A DNA stretch of 7,567 bases. It comes from CAUZJO01 sp963580245 (GTDB lineage Bacteria > Sumerlaeota > Sumerlaeia > MVZB01). A program made the translations under genes and the position numbers. The notes beneath the pieces were generated by a model. It searched no databases and was not told the DNA's origin. It saw only the letters and a list, made by a program, of their open reading frames with translations. Positions 1-5,339 of the stretch are shown here, in pieces. The first letter of the stretch is position 1; the number at the start of each line of letters is the position of its first letter. Where the stretch lies: the NCBI GenBank assembly GCA_963580245.1, contig CAUZJO010000178.1, positions 1 through 7,567 on the forward strand, read 5' to 3'.

Positions 1-289
1 TGTTCCAGGCCGCGTCGGGGTAGAGCGCTCCTGACGCGAAATCCCCATCGGTCCCCATATCGCTGATCCGTTCGTCGGGGCCGACCTCCGCTCCCGTCGC
101 GCCTGCGACCACCTGAAAGAAGACCTCGTATTCGTCTTCAACCTGGGGGGCCGTGTCGTCGTCGGCATCCCAAACCACCAGGTAGACATTATCGGTGGCA
201 TTGTACGAAACCCTGGGGCGAGAGGCGTCAAAACTGGAGTTTCCATCTCCTCCCAAAGTCTGCGTTCTGTCTGGAATAGCTGCATCCAT
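1..289 (-). CDS. Partial 66-residue repeat protein (beta-propeller-like, YLVVW type)
   Basis: An open frame of 96 codons starts at an ATG (289-287) and runs off the left edge, so its C-terminal part is missing. A TAA in the same frame (298-296) lies just upstream of the ATG. The translation contains one full repeat unit and the start of the next. Residues 12-40 read LGGDGNSSFDASRPRVSYN followed by NVYLVVWD, and residues 78-96 read MGTDGDFASGALYPDAAWN. Matching GDG, P and YN/WN positions are exactly 66 residues apart. Units of this kind (acidic loop, then a Y-L-V-V-W strand) are typical of large secreted or surface repeat proteins with beta-propeller folds in environmental bacteria. There is no signal peptide and no clear ribosome binding site, so this may be the surviving C-terminal part of a longer gene broken near position 290. 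The repeat character is seen directly; the function is unknown. Confidence 0.6.
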   Translation of the reverse strand, partial: MDAAIPDRTQTLGGDGNSSFDASRPRVSYNATDNVYLVVWDADDDTAPQVEDEYEVFFQVVAGATGAEVGPDERISDMGTDGDFASGALYPDAAWN

Positions 290-619
290 ACTGCATTAAC
301 GCTGCATCGGCTTCCAAGCGGTTCATTTGGCATCGGGAAAGCCTCATACCACCACACATGAGACCTCCCTGCTCGACGCAACGCTGGGCAGCCGGTTCGG
401 GGCGATCTCACGCGCTCGATGCGTAGCCATTCTGGTCTGCAGTCCGGAAATCCTCCGAATTCGCTGCCGTTCGGTGGGAGAAATGAAGATGGCAAACTCA
501 ATGTGCAGGTTTATCGAATTGTCAGCGGGGAGTCTCTCCCAAAAAGCGGTATACAGAACCCCGGAGAAAGCAGATAATTGAAGGGAGTCGGGTTGTCGTA
601 TTGAACAAATCAGGATTGG
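290..619. other. Stretch without a supportable gene
   Basis: Short open frames exist on both strands (for example 327-581 plus and 344-643 minus). Their translations are rich in R, S and C, show no recognisable domain, and lack convincing ribosome binding sites. The stretch lies between two divergently oriented genes, so it probably carries their upstream regions and perhaps debris from the 5' end of the left-hand repeat gene. I see no clear promoter, terminator or repeat in it. Confidence 0.4.
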
Positions 620-622
620 ATG

Positions 623-1867
623 ATGAGGATAAATTTCCGTCACGTCGCCACCTTTACGGCTTTGTTCATGTTCACTTTATTTACATGCAGGGTGGGGCAT
701 ACCGTACCTGAACTGGACTGGCTGAAACCCACGGCCGGTCAGACCGGCAAGGTGGTTGAACTCGAGATTCACGGCAGCGCACTCGCCGGTGTTCATGCCG
801 TATGGTTCGGCGGCAATGGGTGTAATTATTCGGTTGAACCGGCCGCTTCGACAACACCATCCACCGGCACAAGCACACAGAATCATCTATCCACCAGCCC
901 CGGCGGACTGCAGGCCATAATCAGGCAAGTCCTGGTCAAGGATGACAAAAACAGCGATGATCGCGCCATCGTGCAAATGACGATCAAACCCGACGCAAGG
1001 GTCGGCCTGCACAGCCTGCAGCTGGTCTCTCCGGGCGGGCTTTCAAACAGCCTGTCCTTCGCCGTCGTCCCCGATGGGGTCATCACCATAGCCGATGCTC
1101 CACACAATACCCCCGCAACGGCTCATCCGATACCGGTCCCCGCCGCAATTTCCGGGCGGTTCTCCGGTCCCCACCGCCTGCATTATTATGCCTTCGATAC
1201 CGCATCCGGACAGACGATCGGGTTCGAAGTGCCCGTCCTGTACGGTGCCGACCGGCTGGATGGACAACTCGCGCTTTATGAAACGAAGGGCAGCTGGCTG
1301 GACCCGGGGCAATCGCGCCGGCTCGTTTTCAATGAAGAGAATGCTTACGGGGTTCAGCCGACCGACCGCAAAGTGTCTTATCATTTCACTGCACCGGGCC
1401 GTTACGTCGTCGAAATCGGCTCCGTCTTCGGTCAGGCCGGTATGGCCTATTCCTATCTTCTTCAGGTCCACCCGGTCATCCCCGCCGGCCGTGAACGCGA
1501 TGACCTGGCCTGGGCCCATGATCGAATGCAGACTGTCATCTCGAAATCGCCTCACGAACCGTCGGTTGACACTCAGGAAAATCCCGATGACCCGAATACC
1601 ATCAAAGCCAACAGCAGTTTCAGTCTTGTCACAAATACTGAACCCGACGGTGAGGATGACAAGGCCGGGCTGTTCAGTTTTCCGGCGGTCCTGACGGGCT
1701 CCATTGAACATCCCGGCGATATCGACTGGTTCAAGTTCAACGTCGAGCCTACCACGGACGGCCAGACACTTGCGTTTGAGATCGATACTCCCCGTATCAC
1801 CGAACCGTTCTTCCACCCATGCCTTGAAGTCCTCATCGAACACGATATCCATAGGAAACGAAGATGA
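623..1867 (+). CDS. Secreted TIG/PPC-domain protein, C-terminally truncated
   Basis: The 414-residue product begins with an export signal: charged MRINFRH, then a hydrophobic core around residues 9-21. An Ig-like TIG/IPT-type domain covers about residues 30-150, containing LDWLKPTAGQTGKVVELEI and a GLHSLQLVSPGGLSN strand pair. Two pre-peptidase C-terminal (PPC) type beta-sandwich domains follow. The first covers about 152-285 and contains HRLHYYAFDTASGQTIGFEV; the second starts near 332 and contains GDIDWFKFNV. Planctomycete-type proteins of this architecture are exported and usually much longer. Here the second PPC unit stops after FFHPCLEVL and ends in the unrelated basic tail HRKRR, so the gene looks truncated. 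AGGA at 612-615 is better spaced to the ATG at 623 than to the one at 620. The stop overlaps the amidohydrolase start as ATGA. The role is unknown; scaffold or carbohydrate-related functions are inference only. Confidence 0.75.
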   Translation: MRINFRHVATFTALFMFTLFTCRVGHTVPELDWLKPTAGQTGKVVELEIHGSALAGVHAVWFGGNGCNYSVEPAASTTPSTGTSTQNHLSTSPGGLQAIIRQVLVKDDKNSDDRAIVQMTIKPDARVGLHSLQLVSPGGLSNSLSFAVVPDGVITIADAPHNTPATAHPIPVPAAISGRFSGPHRLHYYAFDTASGQTIGFEVPVLYGADRLDGQLALYETKGSWLDPGQSRRLVFNEENAYGVQPTDRKVSYHFTAPGRYVVEIGSVFGQAGMAYSYLLQVHPVIPAGRERDDLAWAHDRMQTVISKSPHEPSVDTQENPDDPNTIKANSSFSLVTNTEPDGEDDKAGLFSFPAVLTGSIEHPGDIDWFKFNVEPTTDGQTLAFEIDTPRITEPFFHPCLEVLIEHDIHRKRR

Positions 1868-2721
1868 TCAACTCTCCAATCGTTGACGCCCACTTGCATA
1901 TTTGGGAACCGAGCCGATCAAACGTCCGGTATTCCTGGTTGCAGAACGTCCCGAAACTGAACAGAGATTTCTCCCTGGCCGACTACAATGAGGCATGCGG
2001 TCCCGTGAAGGTTGAGTCGATGGTGTTCATTCAATGTGACGCGGACCATGCGGACTACCAGAAGGAAGCCGATTGGGCCGAGGAACAGGCGACAACAGAT
2101 CCGCGCATCCGGGGAATTGTTCCCACGGCACCCTTGGAGAAAGGCGACGGGGTTAAGCCGATTTTGGAGCGCATGGCGTCCAATCCTCGAATCAAGGGAA
2201 TTCGGCGGCTTATCCAGTCCGAGGAAGACGTTGAATTCTGTCTACGACCGGACTTTGTGCGCGGTGTTCAGTTGCTCCCAAGTTTCGATCTGAGCTTCGA
2301 CATCTGTATCTTCAATCCTCAGACGGCGAATGCCATCAAAATGGTTGCCCAATGTCCGGAAGTCCGGTTCATCTTGGATCATGTCGGTAAGCCGGATATC
2401 AAGAATCAAGTGCTTGATCCGTGGAAGGACCAAATGAAAACCTTGGCCGGGTTCGAGAACGTCCACTGTAAAATGTCGGGTTTGGTCAACGAGGCGGTCT
2501 GGGGAAATTGGGCGCCTGCGGATCTAAAACCGTACATCGAATATGTTATCGAATGTTTCGGATTTGATCGGCTGGTCTATGGCGGTGACTGGCCGGTTTG
2601 CTTGTTATCGTCCACGGTCCGTCGATGGTTCGACACGCTTTCGGATGCTTTATCCGATTACGCGGAAGATGAATTAATGAAGCTCTTCCACGATAACGCC
2701 ATCACCTTTTACCGGCTCTGA
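1864..2721 (+). CDS. Amidohydrolase family 2 (COG3618, sugar-lactonase-like)
   Basis: This is a complete 285-residue TIM-barrel metal hydrolase of the Amidohydro_2 / COG3618 group. The group includes L-fuconolactonase, L-rhamnonolactonase and 2-pyrone-4,6-dicarboxylate hydrolase, and its members are usually about 270-300 residues. Visible motifs are VDAHLHIW at residues 7-14 (the HxH metal-binding strand), KGIRR at 111-115, LDHVGKPD at 171-178 with candidate catalytic His173, CKMSGL at 202-207, GGDWP at 240-244 with the expected Asp242, and a C-terminal NAITFYRL. All expected active-site positions appear to be present. The likely role is cytosolic hydrolysis of a sugar lactone or similar cyclic ester; the exact substrate cannot be read from sequence. 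AGGA at 1853-1856 precedes the ATG by 7 bases and lies inside the upstream gene, whose stop overlaps as ATGA. A diverged, interrupted paralog lies about 240 bases downstream. Confidence 0.88.
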   Translation: MINSPIVDAHLHIWEPSRSNVRYSWLQNVPKLNRDFSLADYNEACGPVKVESMVFIQCDADHADYQKEADWAEEQATTDPRIRGIVPTAPLEKGDGVKPILERMASNPRIKGIRRLIQSEEDVEFCLRPDFVRGVQLLPSFDLSFDICIFNPQTANAIKMVAQCPEVRFILDHVGKPDIKNQVLDPWKDQMKTLAGFENVHCKMSGLVNEAVWGNWAPADLKPYIEYVIECFGFDRLVYGGDWPVCLLSSTVRRWFDTLSDALSDYAEDELMKLFHDNAITFYRL

Positions 2722-2727
2722 CCCGCA

Positions 2728-2904
2728 ATGAGTGATAATGATAAGATTGATGATATGCCTACGAGCGTAATTATCGTTACATGAGAGCGAAAGAGCTGGC
2801 GTTGCTTCCAGGCCACCAGGCTCTCTCAGCTCAACGCATTAGGTATTACGGTCCTTGTGATCGCGGCCGCTCTGTTTGGCTACTCAAATACTTTAAAAAT
2901 CTAA
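2728..2904 (+). pseudogene. Small membrane-type ORF interrupted by TGA
   Basis: From the ATG at 2728 one frame reads MSDNDKIDDMPTSVIIVT, meets TGA at 2782-2784, and then stays open to TAA at 2902-2904. The second part contains a good transmembrane-like helix, LNALGITVLVIAAALFGYSN, preceded by a basic segment (ERKSWR). The acidic N-terminus, basic stretch and single hydrophobic helix would make a plausible 58-residue membrane protein or the N-terminus of a permease. The simplest reading is a relic with a nonsense mutation. Against it, there is no ribosome binding site in front of the ATG, and no family is recognised. The neighbouring relic at 2962 is interrupted in the same way. Confidence 0.35.
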
Positions 2905-2961
2905 GCATGCATGATATGGTGTGCTGTACATTAGCTTCTGATTATGCAAAAGGAATAACTT

Positions 2962-3192
2962 ATGCTTCCATTTCTGATCGTTGATAGCCATCTGCATCTA
3001 TGGAATCTTGACAGGCTGCATTATCCCTGGCTAAGCGATGTACCTTTTCTTAATAGAAACTTCCTGCTGGAAGATTTTAGAGAGGCCTCCGGTTCGGTGG
3101 AGGTCGAATCCATGCTTTTTATTCAGTGTTAGGCTCATCCCGCAGAGGCGTTTGATGACGATTATGCAATGAGGGTAGTGCTTGTTAGTTGA
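2962..3192 (+). pseudogene. Second COG3618 amidohydrolase, N-terminal remnant with TAG
   Basis: The ATG at 2962 has a good ribosome binding site (AGGA at 2951-2954, 7-base spacing). It opens 56 codons that align along their whole length with the start of the intact amidohydrolase upstream, allowing one two-residue gap, with about 31 of 56 residues identical by eye. Shared elements include IVD.HLH.W with the metal-binding HxH pair, YxWL..VP.LNR.F, and VESMxFIQC. At the codon where the intact copy has Asp59, this copy has TAG (3130-3132). After it the frame reads AHPAEAF, still family-like, then loses similarity and meets TGA at 3190. About 220 residues of barrel, including the GGDWP region, are absent. 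It is an older, diverged paralog rather than a recent duplicate, inactivated by a nonsense codon and by loss of the 3' part. A 56-residue product could still be made but would lack most of the active site. Confidence 0.8.
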
Positions 3193-3235
3193 AGGCAAGC
3201 CCCCCATTTTATAACGTTTTCGTGAGATTATTCTC

Positions 3236-3264
3236 TTGACTTCGCGCCGCGCTTGCCCTATAGC
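3236..3264 (+). promoter_or_regulatory. Candidate sigma-70 promoter with overlapping palindrome
   Basis: TTGACT (3236-3241) and TATAGC (3259-3264) are separated by 17 bases, matching the -35 and -10 consensus at 5 of 6 and 4 of 6 positions. The -10 box overlaps a perfect inverted repeat, AGCTTT-ATCG-AAAGCT, at 3262-3277, which is a possible operator. The only downstream reading frames are relics, so if it works it may now drive nothing useful or a transcript into the pseudopilin region. A chance match is possible. Confidence 0.3.
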
Positions 3265-3461
3265 TTTATCGAAAGCTTGAGAGTAGTATCCGATCCGTCG
3301 CGCCGGGCGTTACCTCGTTCACGATGGACCTGGGCATGACCACGCTGGAGGCGCAGCACAACAACACGGAGTCAAGCGCCACGTTCAATTGGTTCGTCGT
3401 CAAATTCGCCGAGACCGGGACCATTCCGAACGTCGTTAACGAGTGGACGCTCTATGAATAA
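3264..3461 (+). pseudogene. C-terminal fragment of an unknown secreted-type protein
   Basis: Directly after an in-frame TAG (3261-3263) there are 65 open codons ending in TAA. The translation has natural composition: APGVTSFTMDLGMTTLEAQ, then NWFVVKFAETG and the ending VVNEWTLYE. The alternating hydrophobic pattern suggests beta strands. There is no ribosome binding site, and the first ATG lies 20 codons in, so this looks like the end of a gene whose front was deleted. It lies 17 bases upstream of another beta-rich fragment in a different frame. That fragment ends in a similar way (SEFTLE), so the two may come from one protein family or one frameshifted gene. Family not recognised. Confidence 0.35.
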
Positions 3462-3478
3462 GTCGCCCGTCTCGCTGA

Positions 3479-3763
3479 GGCCAGGCATCACACATTAACG
3501 CCGATCTTATGAATAAATGGGTCAATCATAAGGTGCTGTTCGACCAGGACAACCTGACCGTTGACTATTACATCAATGATGGCACCGGTGAACAACTCTT
3601 GATCGATGATCTCGCAACTTGCGGCACGCCGTTGGGTGATGCGAGTTATCCGCATTTCACGTCAATTCCATTCGTGGGTGGCGCCACATACTACATCGAC
3701 AGTTTCATTCTGGGGACCGAATATTTTGTCCCCGTTGCATTGTCGGAGTTCACGCTTGAATAG
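3479..3763 (+). pseudogene. Beta-sandwich (LamG/concanavalin-like) C-terminal fragment
   Basis: The frame is open from just after TGA (3476-3478) to TAG (3761-3763). The ATG at 3509 lies inside it, but family-like sequence (INADLMNKWVNHKVLFDQ) starts upstream of that ATG and no ribosome binding site precedes it. The 94-residue translation resembles the last strands of a LamG or concanavalin-type jelly roll: WVNHKVLFDQDNLTVDYYIN, then YYIDSFILGTEYF, then the ending ALSEFTLE. Such modules end secreted carbohydrate-binding or adhesion proteins. Assignment to a specific family is not possible by eye. Truncation at the 5' side and the frame difference from the preceding fragment indicate a relic. 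A 9-bp hairpin lies 12 bases after the stop. Confidence 0.45.
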
Positions 3764-3773
3764 GGCTCCATCA

Positions 3774-3800
3774 GGGGGGAGGCCCAGCCGGCCTCCCCTC
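3774..3800 (+). terminator. GC-rich hairpin, likely terminator
   Basis: GGGGAGGCC (3776-3784) pairs perfectly with GGCCTCCCC (3790-3798) across the 5-base loop CAGCC. It lies 12 bases after the TAG of the preceding fragment and 48 bases before the pseudopilin start, the expected place for a transcription terminator. No T-run follows (TCGGCCCTTTCG), so it is not a textbook intrinsic terminator; it could act with Rho or as a 3'-end stabiliser. Survival of the hairpin suggests the fragment before it is the true 3' end of a former gene. Confidence 0.6.
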
Positions 3801-3846
3801 GGCCCTTTCGTCATGAGAACCTCTAGCGAACGTGAGGAGGCCGAGA

Positions 3847-4515
3847 ATGGTATCCAATGGGATGTTGCACAGTATCAAAAGGGGCTTCACGCTCATCGAA
3901 TTGCTGATCGTCGTGGCGATCATCGTGATCCTGGCGGCCATCGCGGTACCGAACTTCCTCGAGGCACAGACGCGATCGAAGGTCTCGCGGGTCAAGGCCG
4001 ACCACCGCGCCTTGGGCGTCGCGATAGAAGTCTACTACACCGATTACAATCAATATCCGCTGATCGACATCGGCGATTTCACGCCGAATAATCACCAATA
4101 CCAGATGAGGCGGGCGACGACGGCGCTCTCGACGCCGATCGGCTACATCAGCCGGGCGTTCATGATCGACATCTTCCGGCTCGGCGACGTCCCGCGTCAT
4201 CCCTCCCGCTACTATCAGTTCGCCACGGGCGACCAGAACAGCCTGGAGCGTTCCGCCGCGACGACCACGCAAATCGAAAGAAGGATTTTCGAGGGCCTGT
4301 GGCCGAGAAACGTTTACGCCATCATTAGCACCGGGCCGACCCACCAGGACAACTCCTACTCGGCCCGCTATCCCTTCAGTTGGGGTCTCCCCTACGACCC
4401 CAGCAACGGGACGGTCAGCCTGGGCGACATCTTTCGCAACGGCCCCGGCAACAAGGTCCCCAAAGGCTGGCTTGACGGCGATCAATCCCAATTCACTCAG
4501 GACCATCCCTTTTGA
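3847..4515 (+). CDS. Type II secretion / type IV pilin-like pseudopilin (GspG-like)
   Basis: The 222-residue prepilin carries a class III signal: leader MVSNGMLHSIKRG, cleavage after Gly13, methylated Phe14, Glu18 at mature position +5, and a hydrophobic helix FTLIELLIVVAIIVILAA. The mature helix continues as VPNFLEAQTRSKVSRVKADH, then a globular domain with YYTDYNQYP as in major pseudopilins. The motif YDPSNGTVSLGDIFR near the C-terminus is common in environmental GspG-like proteins of planctomycete-type genomes. The expected role is a subunit of a short periplasmic pseudopilus or pilus, processed by prepilin peptidase and anchored in the inner membrane. A near-perfect ribosome binding site (GAGGAGG, 3834-3840) sits 6 bases before the ATG at 3847 and favours it over the in-frame GTG at 3832. 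No other secretion gene is adjacent, so the protein relies on machinery encoded elsewhere. Confidence 0.9.
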   Translation: MVSNGMLHSIKRGFTLIELLIVVAIIVILAAIAVPNFLEAQTRSKVSRVKADHRALGVAIEVYYTDYNQYPLIDIGDFTPNNHQYQMRRATTALSTPIGYISRAFMIDIFRLGDVPRHPSRYYQFATGDQNSLERSAATTTQIERRIFEGLWPRNVYAIISTGPTHQDNSYSARYPFSWGLPYDPSNGTVSLGDIFRNGPGNKVPKGWLDGDQSQFTQDHPF

Positions 4516-4578
4516 GCTGGATGACTCGGGTCGCACGAGACATGGCTCGTCACGATGACGACTGGCAAGTGAGTCCTC

Positions 4579-4893
4579 GTGCTGACGCTGCCTGCCGGTT
4601 TGTTGGCGGTGAGTTTTTCCGCTCAACGTGATCAGATGGGCATGGTGGGTGAGCCCGTTCAGGGCGGCCGATTCCACCAGCGCCCGATCGCCAAATTCAA
4701 ACAACCAACGGCAAGAACGCTTACCGCTCTTGAGAGAGACCTCGACGACTGGTACGAGCAAAAGAAACGCGGCAGGCGGTCGCGGGTATTCGTCTTCCCG
4801 AAAGAGGACGCGATCTGGTTTATGGTGCGCCACGGCGATCCATTGCGACGCGAAGGGCGAGAACGAGGTGGCGCCTGTCGGATTAGAGACTAG
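4579..4893 (+). CDS. Uncharacterised ORF, probably truncated
   Basis: This 104-codon frame starts at GTG. The middle part, about residues 36-92, looks like a real soluble protein: FKQPTARTLTALERDLDDWY, then EQKKRGRRSRVFVFPKEDAI and WFMVRHGDPLRREG. It shows an amphipathic acidic/basic helix followed by beta strands. The first 35 residues and the last 12 (RERGGACRIRD region) look unlike it. After about position 4860 the next frame becomes the more natural one. I read this as the 5' part of a longer gene, cut or frameshifted near 4860. I see no good ribosome binding site before the GTG. I cannot name the family; the context is a scar region with a restriction-subunit remnant 110 bases downstream. 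Confidence 0.45.
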   Translation: MLTLPAGLLAVSFSAQRDQMGMVGEPVQGGRFHQRPIAKFKQPTARTLTALERDLDDWYEQKKRGRRSRVFVFPKEDAIWFMVRHGDPLRREGRERGGACRIRD

Positions 4894-5005
4894 CGAGCCG
4901 CCTCTTGGCCTACCGACTGACATCAAGCAAGAGTCTGGAACCATCGATTGCCAGACCAGCGCGAACGGGCGTCTCGTTGGGGGTTACACTACCCCGGCCA
5001 TTGAC

Positions 5006-5086
5006 AACGGATACCCACCGGACAAACAGGCCAAGGCGACGGTGCTGGAACAGGCGGAGCGGCTGTGCGAGGAGTGGGCGGCGTGA
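5006..5086 (+). pseudogene. C-terminal tail of a type I restriction HsdR subunit (relic)
   Basis: The last 26 codons before TGA (5084-5086) read NGYPPDKQAKATVLEQAERL and then CEEWAA. This closely resembles the extreme C-terminus of the DUF3387-type HsdR (restriction/translocase) subunits of type I restriction-modification systems, which typically end with a KYGYPPDKQ, VLEQAE, LCEEWA pattern. One short deletion after KAT is apparent relative to the usual spacing. Upstream in the same frame (GTIDCQTSANGR and nearby) there is no HsdR-like sequence, so about 1000 residues of helicase and nuclease are missing. This is a scar left by loss or replacement of a type I system. The identification rests on motif memory over a short stretch and needs a profile search. 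Confidence 0.55.
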
Positions 5087-5339
5087 AACAAAGCTCGGCG
5101 GCCTTGACCTTGAAGCCGCGGTGCTGTTCGGGCGTGACCACGGTCGGAATCGTTTTCTAATCCTTGCCGTATTCCTGATCCTTGTCGGGCTTGGCGGGAC
5201 ACCTGCTCGGTCGGTCAGCGGCTCGATGGAGAGGTTGGAATCAACGTCGGGCAATAATGGTGATTTTATCTATGAACATAACTGGATATTAGTTAGATAT
5301 AGAGTTATCATTGGAGTATCTCAGTAGAAGGAGGCTCCA
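5087..5339 (+). other. Leader region before the phage-type cassette
   Basis: No gene here is well supported. One plus-strand frame (about 5091-5327) encodes a hydrophobic helix, NRFLILAVFLILVGLGG, but has no start or ribosome binding site that fits. From about 5256 the sequence becomes strikingly AT-rich compared with its surroundings. It contains TATAGA at 5298-5303, a possible -10, with only a weak TGAACA upstream at 19-base spacing. This is the likely promoter region for the genes starting at 5340. A strong ribosome binding site, AAGGAGG (5328-5334), sits 5 bases before that ATG. Confidence 0.35.

Noticed and set aside
1043..1852. A 269-codon minus-strand frame
   Set aside because: It is the antisense shadow of the TIG/PPC gene; the plus frame has a signal peptide and domain structure while the minus frame has no recognisable motif.
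3130..3132. TAG read through as pyrrolysine or by suppression in the second amidohydrolase
   Set aside because: The frame loses family similarity within about 10 codons and ends at 3190, so read-through would not yield an enzyme. Normal genes here also use TAG.
3461..3484. Shared words AAGTCGCCC and TGAGGCCAG at about 3461-3484 and about 7300-7327, considered as flanking direct repeats of an inserted element
   Set aside because: The words are separated by 7 bases in one place and 11 in the other, and the second copy lies inside an apparently intact coding region; chance similarity is more likely.
4856..4920. The residue string APVGLE in the frame after 4856, which recalls spurious C-terminal extensions sometimes annotated on phage integrases
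   Set aside because: It is only six residues, with no recombinase catalytic motifs upstream, so no integrase call is justified.
3823..4944. A 373-codon open frame on the minus strand, the second longest in the window
   Set aside because: It lies antisense to the pseudopilin and the following ORF, its translation is a low-quality R/D/V-rich string with no domain, and the plus strand has an unmistakable prepilin signal and ribosome binding site.
4905..5327. A 140-codon plus-strand frame with a hydrophobic helix
   Set aside because: Its first half is R/T/S-rich shadow sequence over the HsdR-like tail, and no start or ribosome binding site fits the hydrophobic second half.
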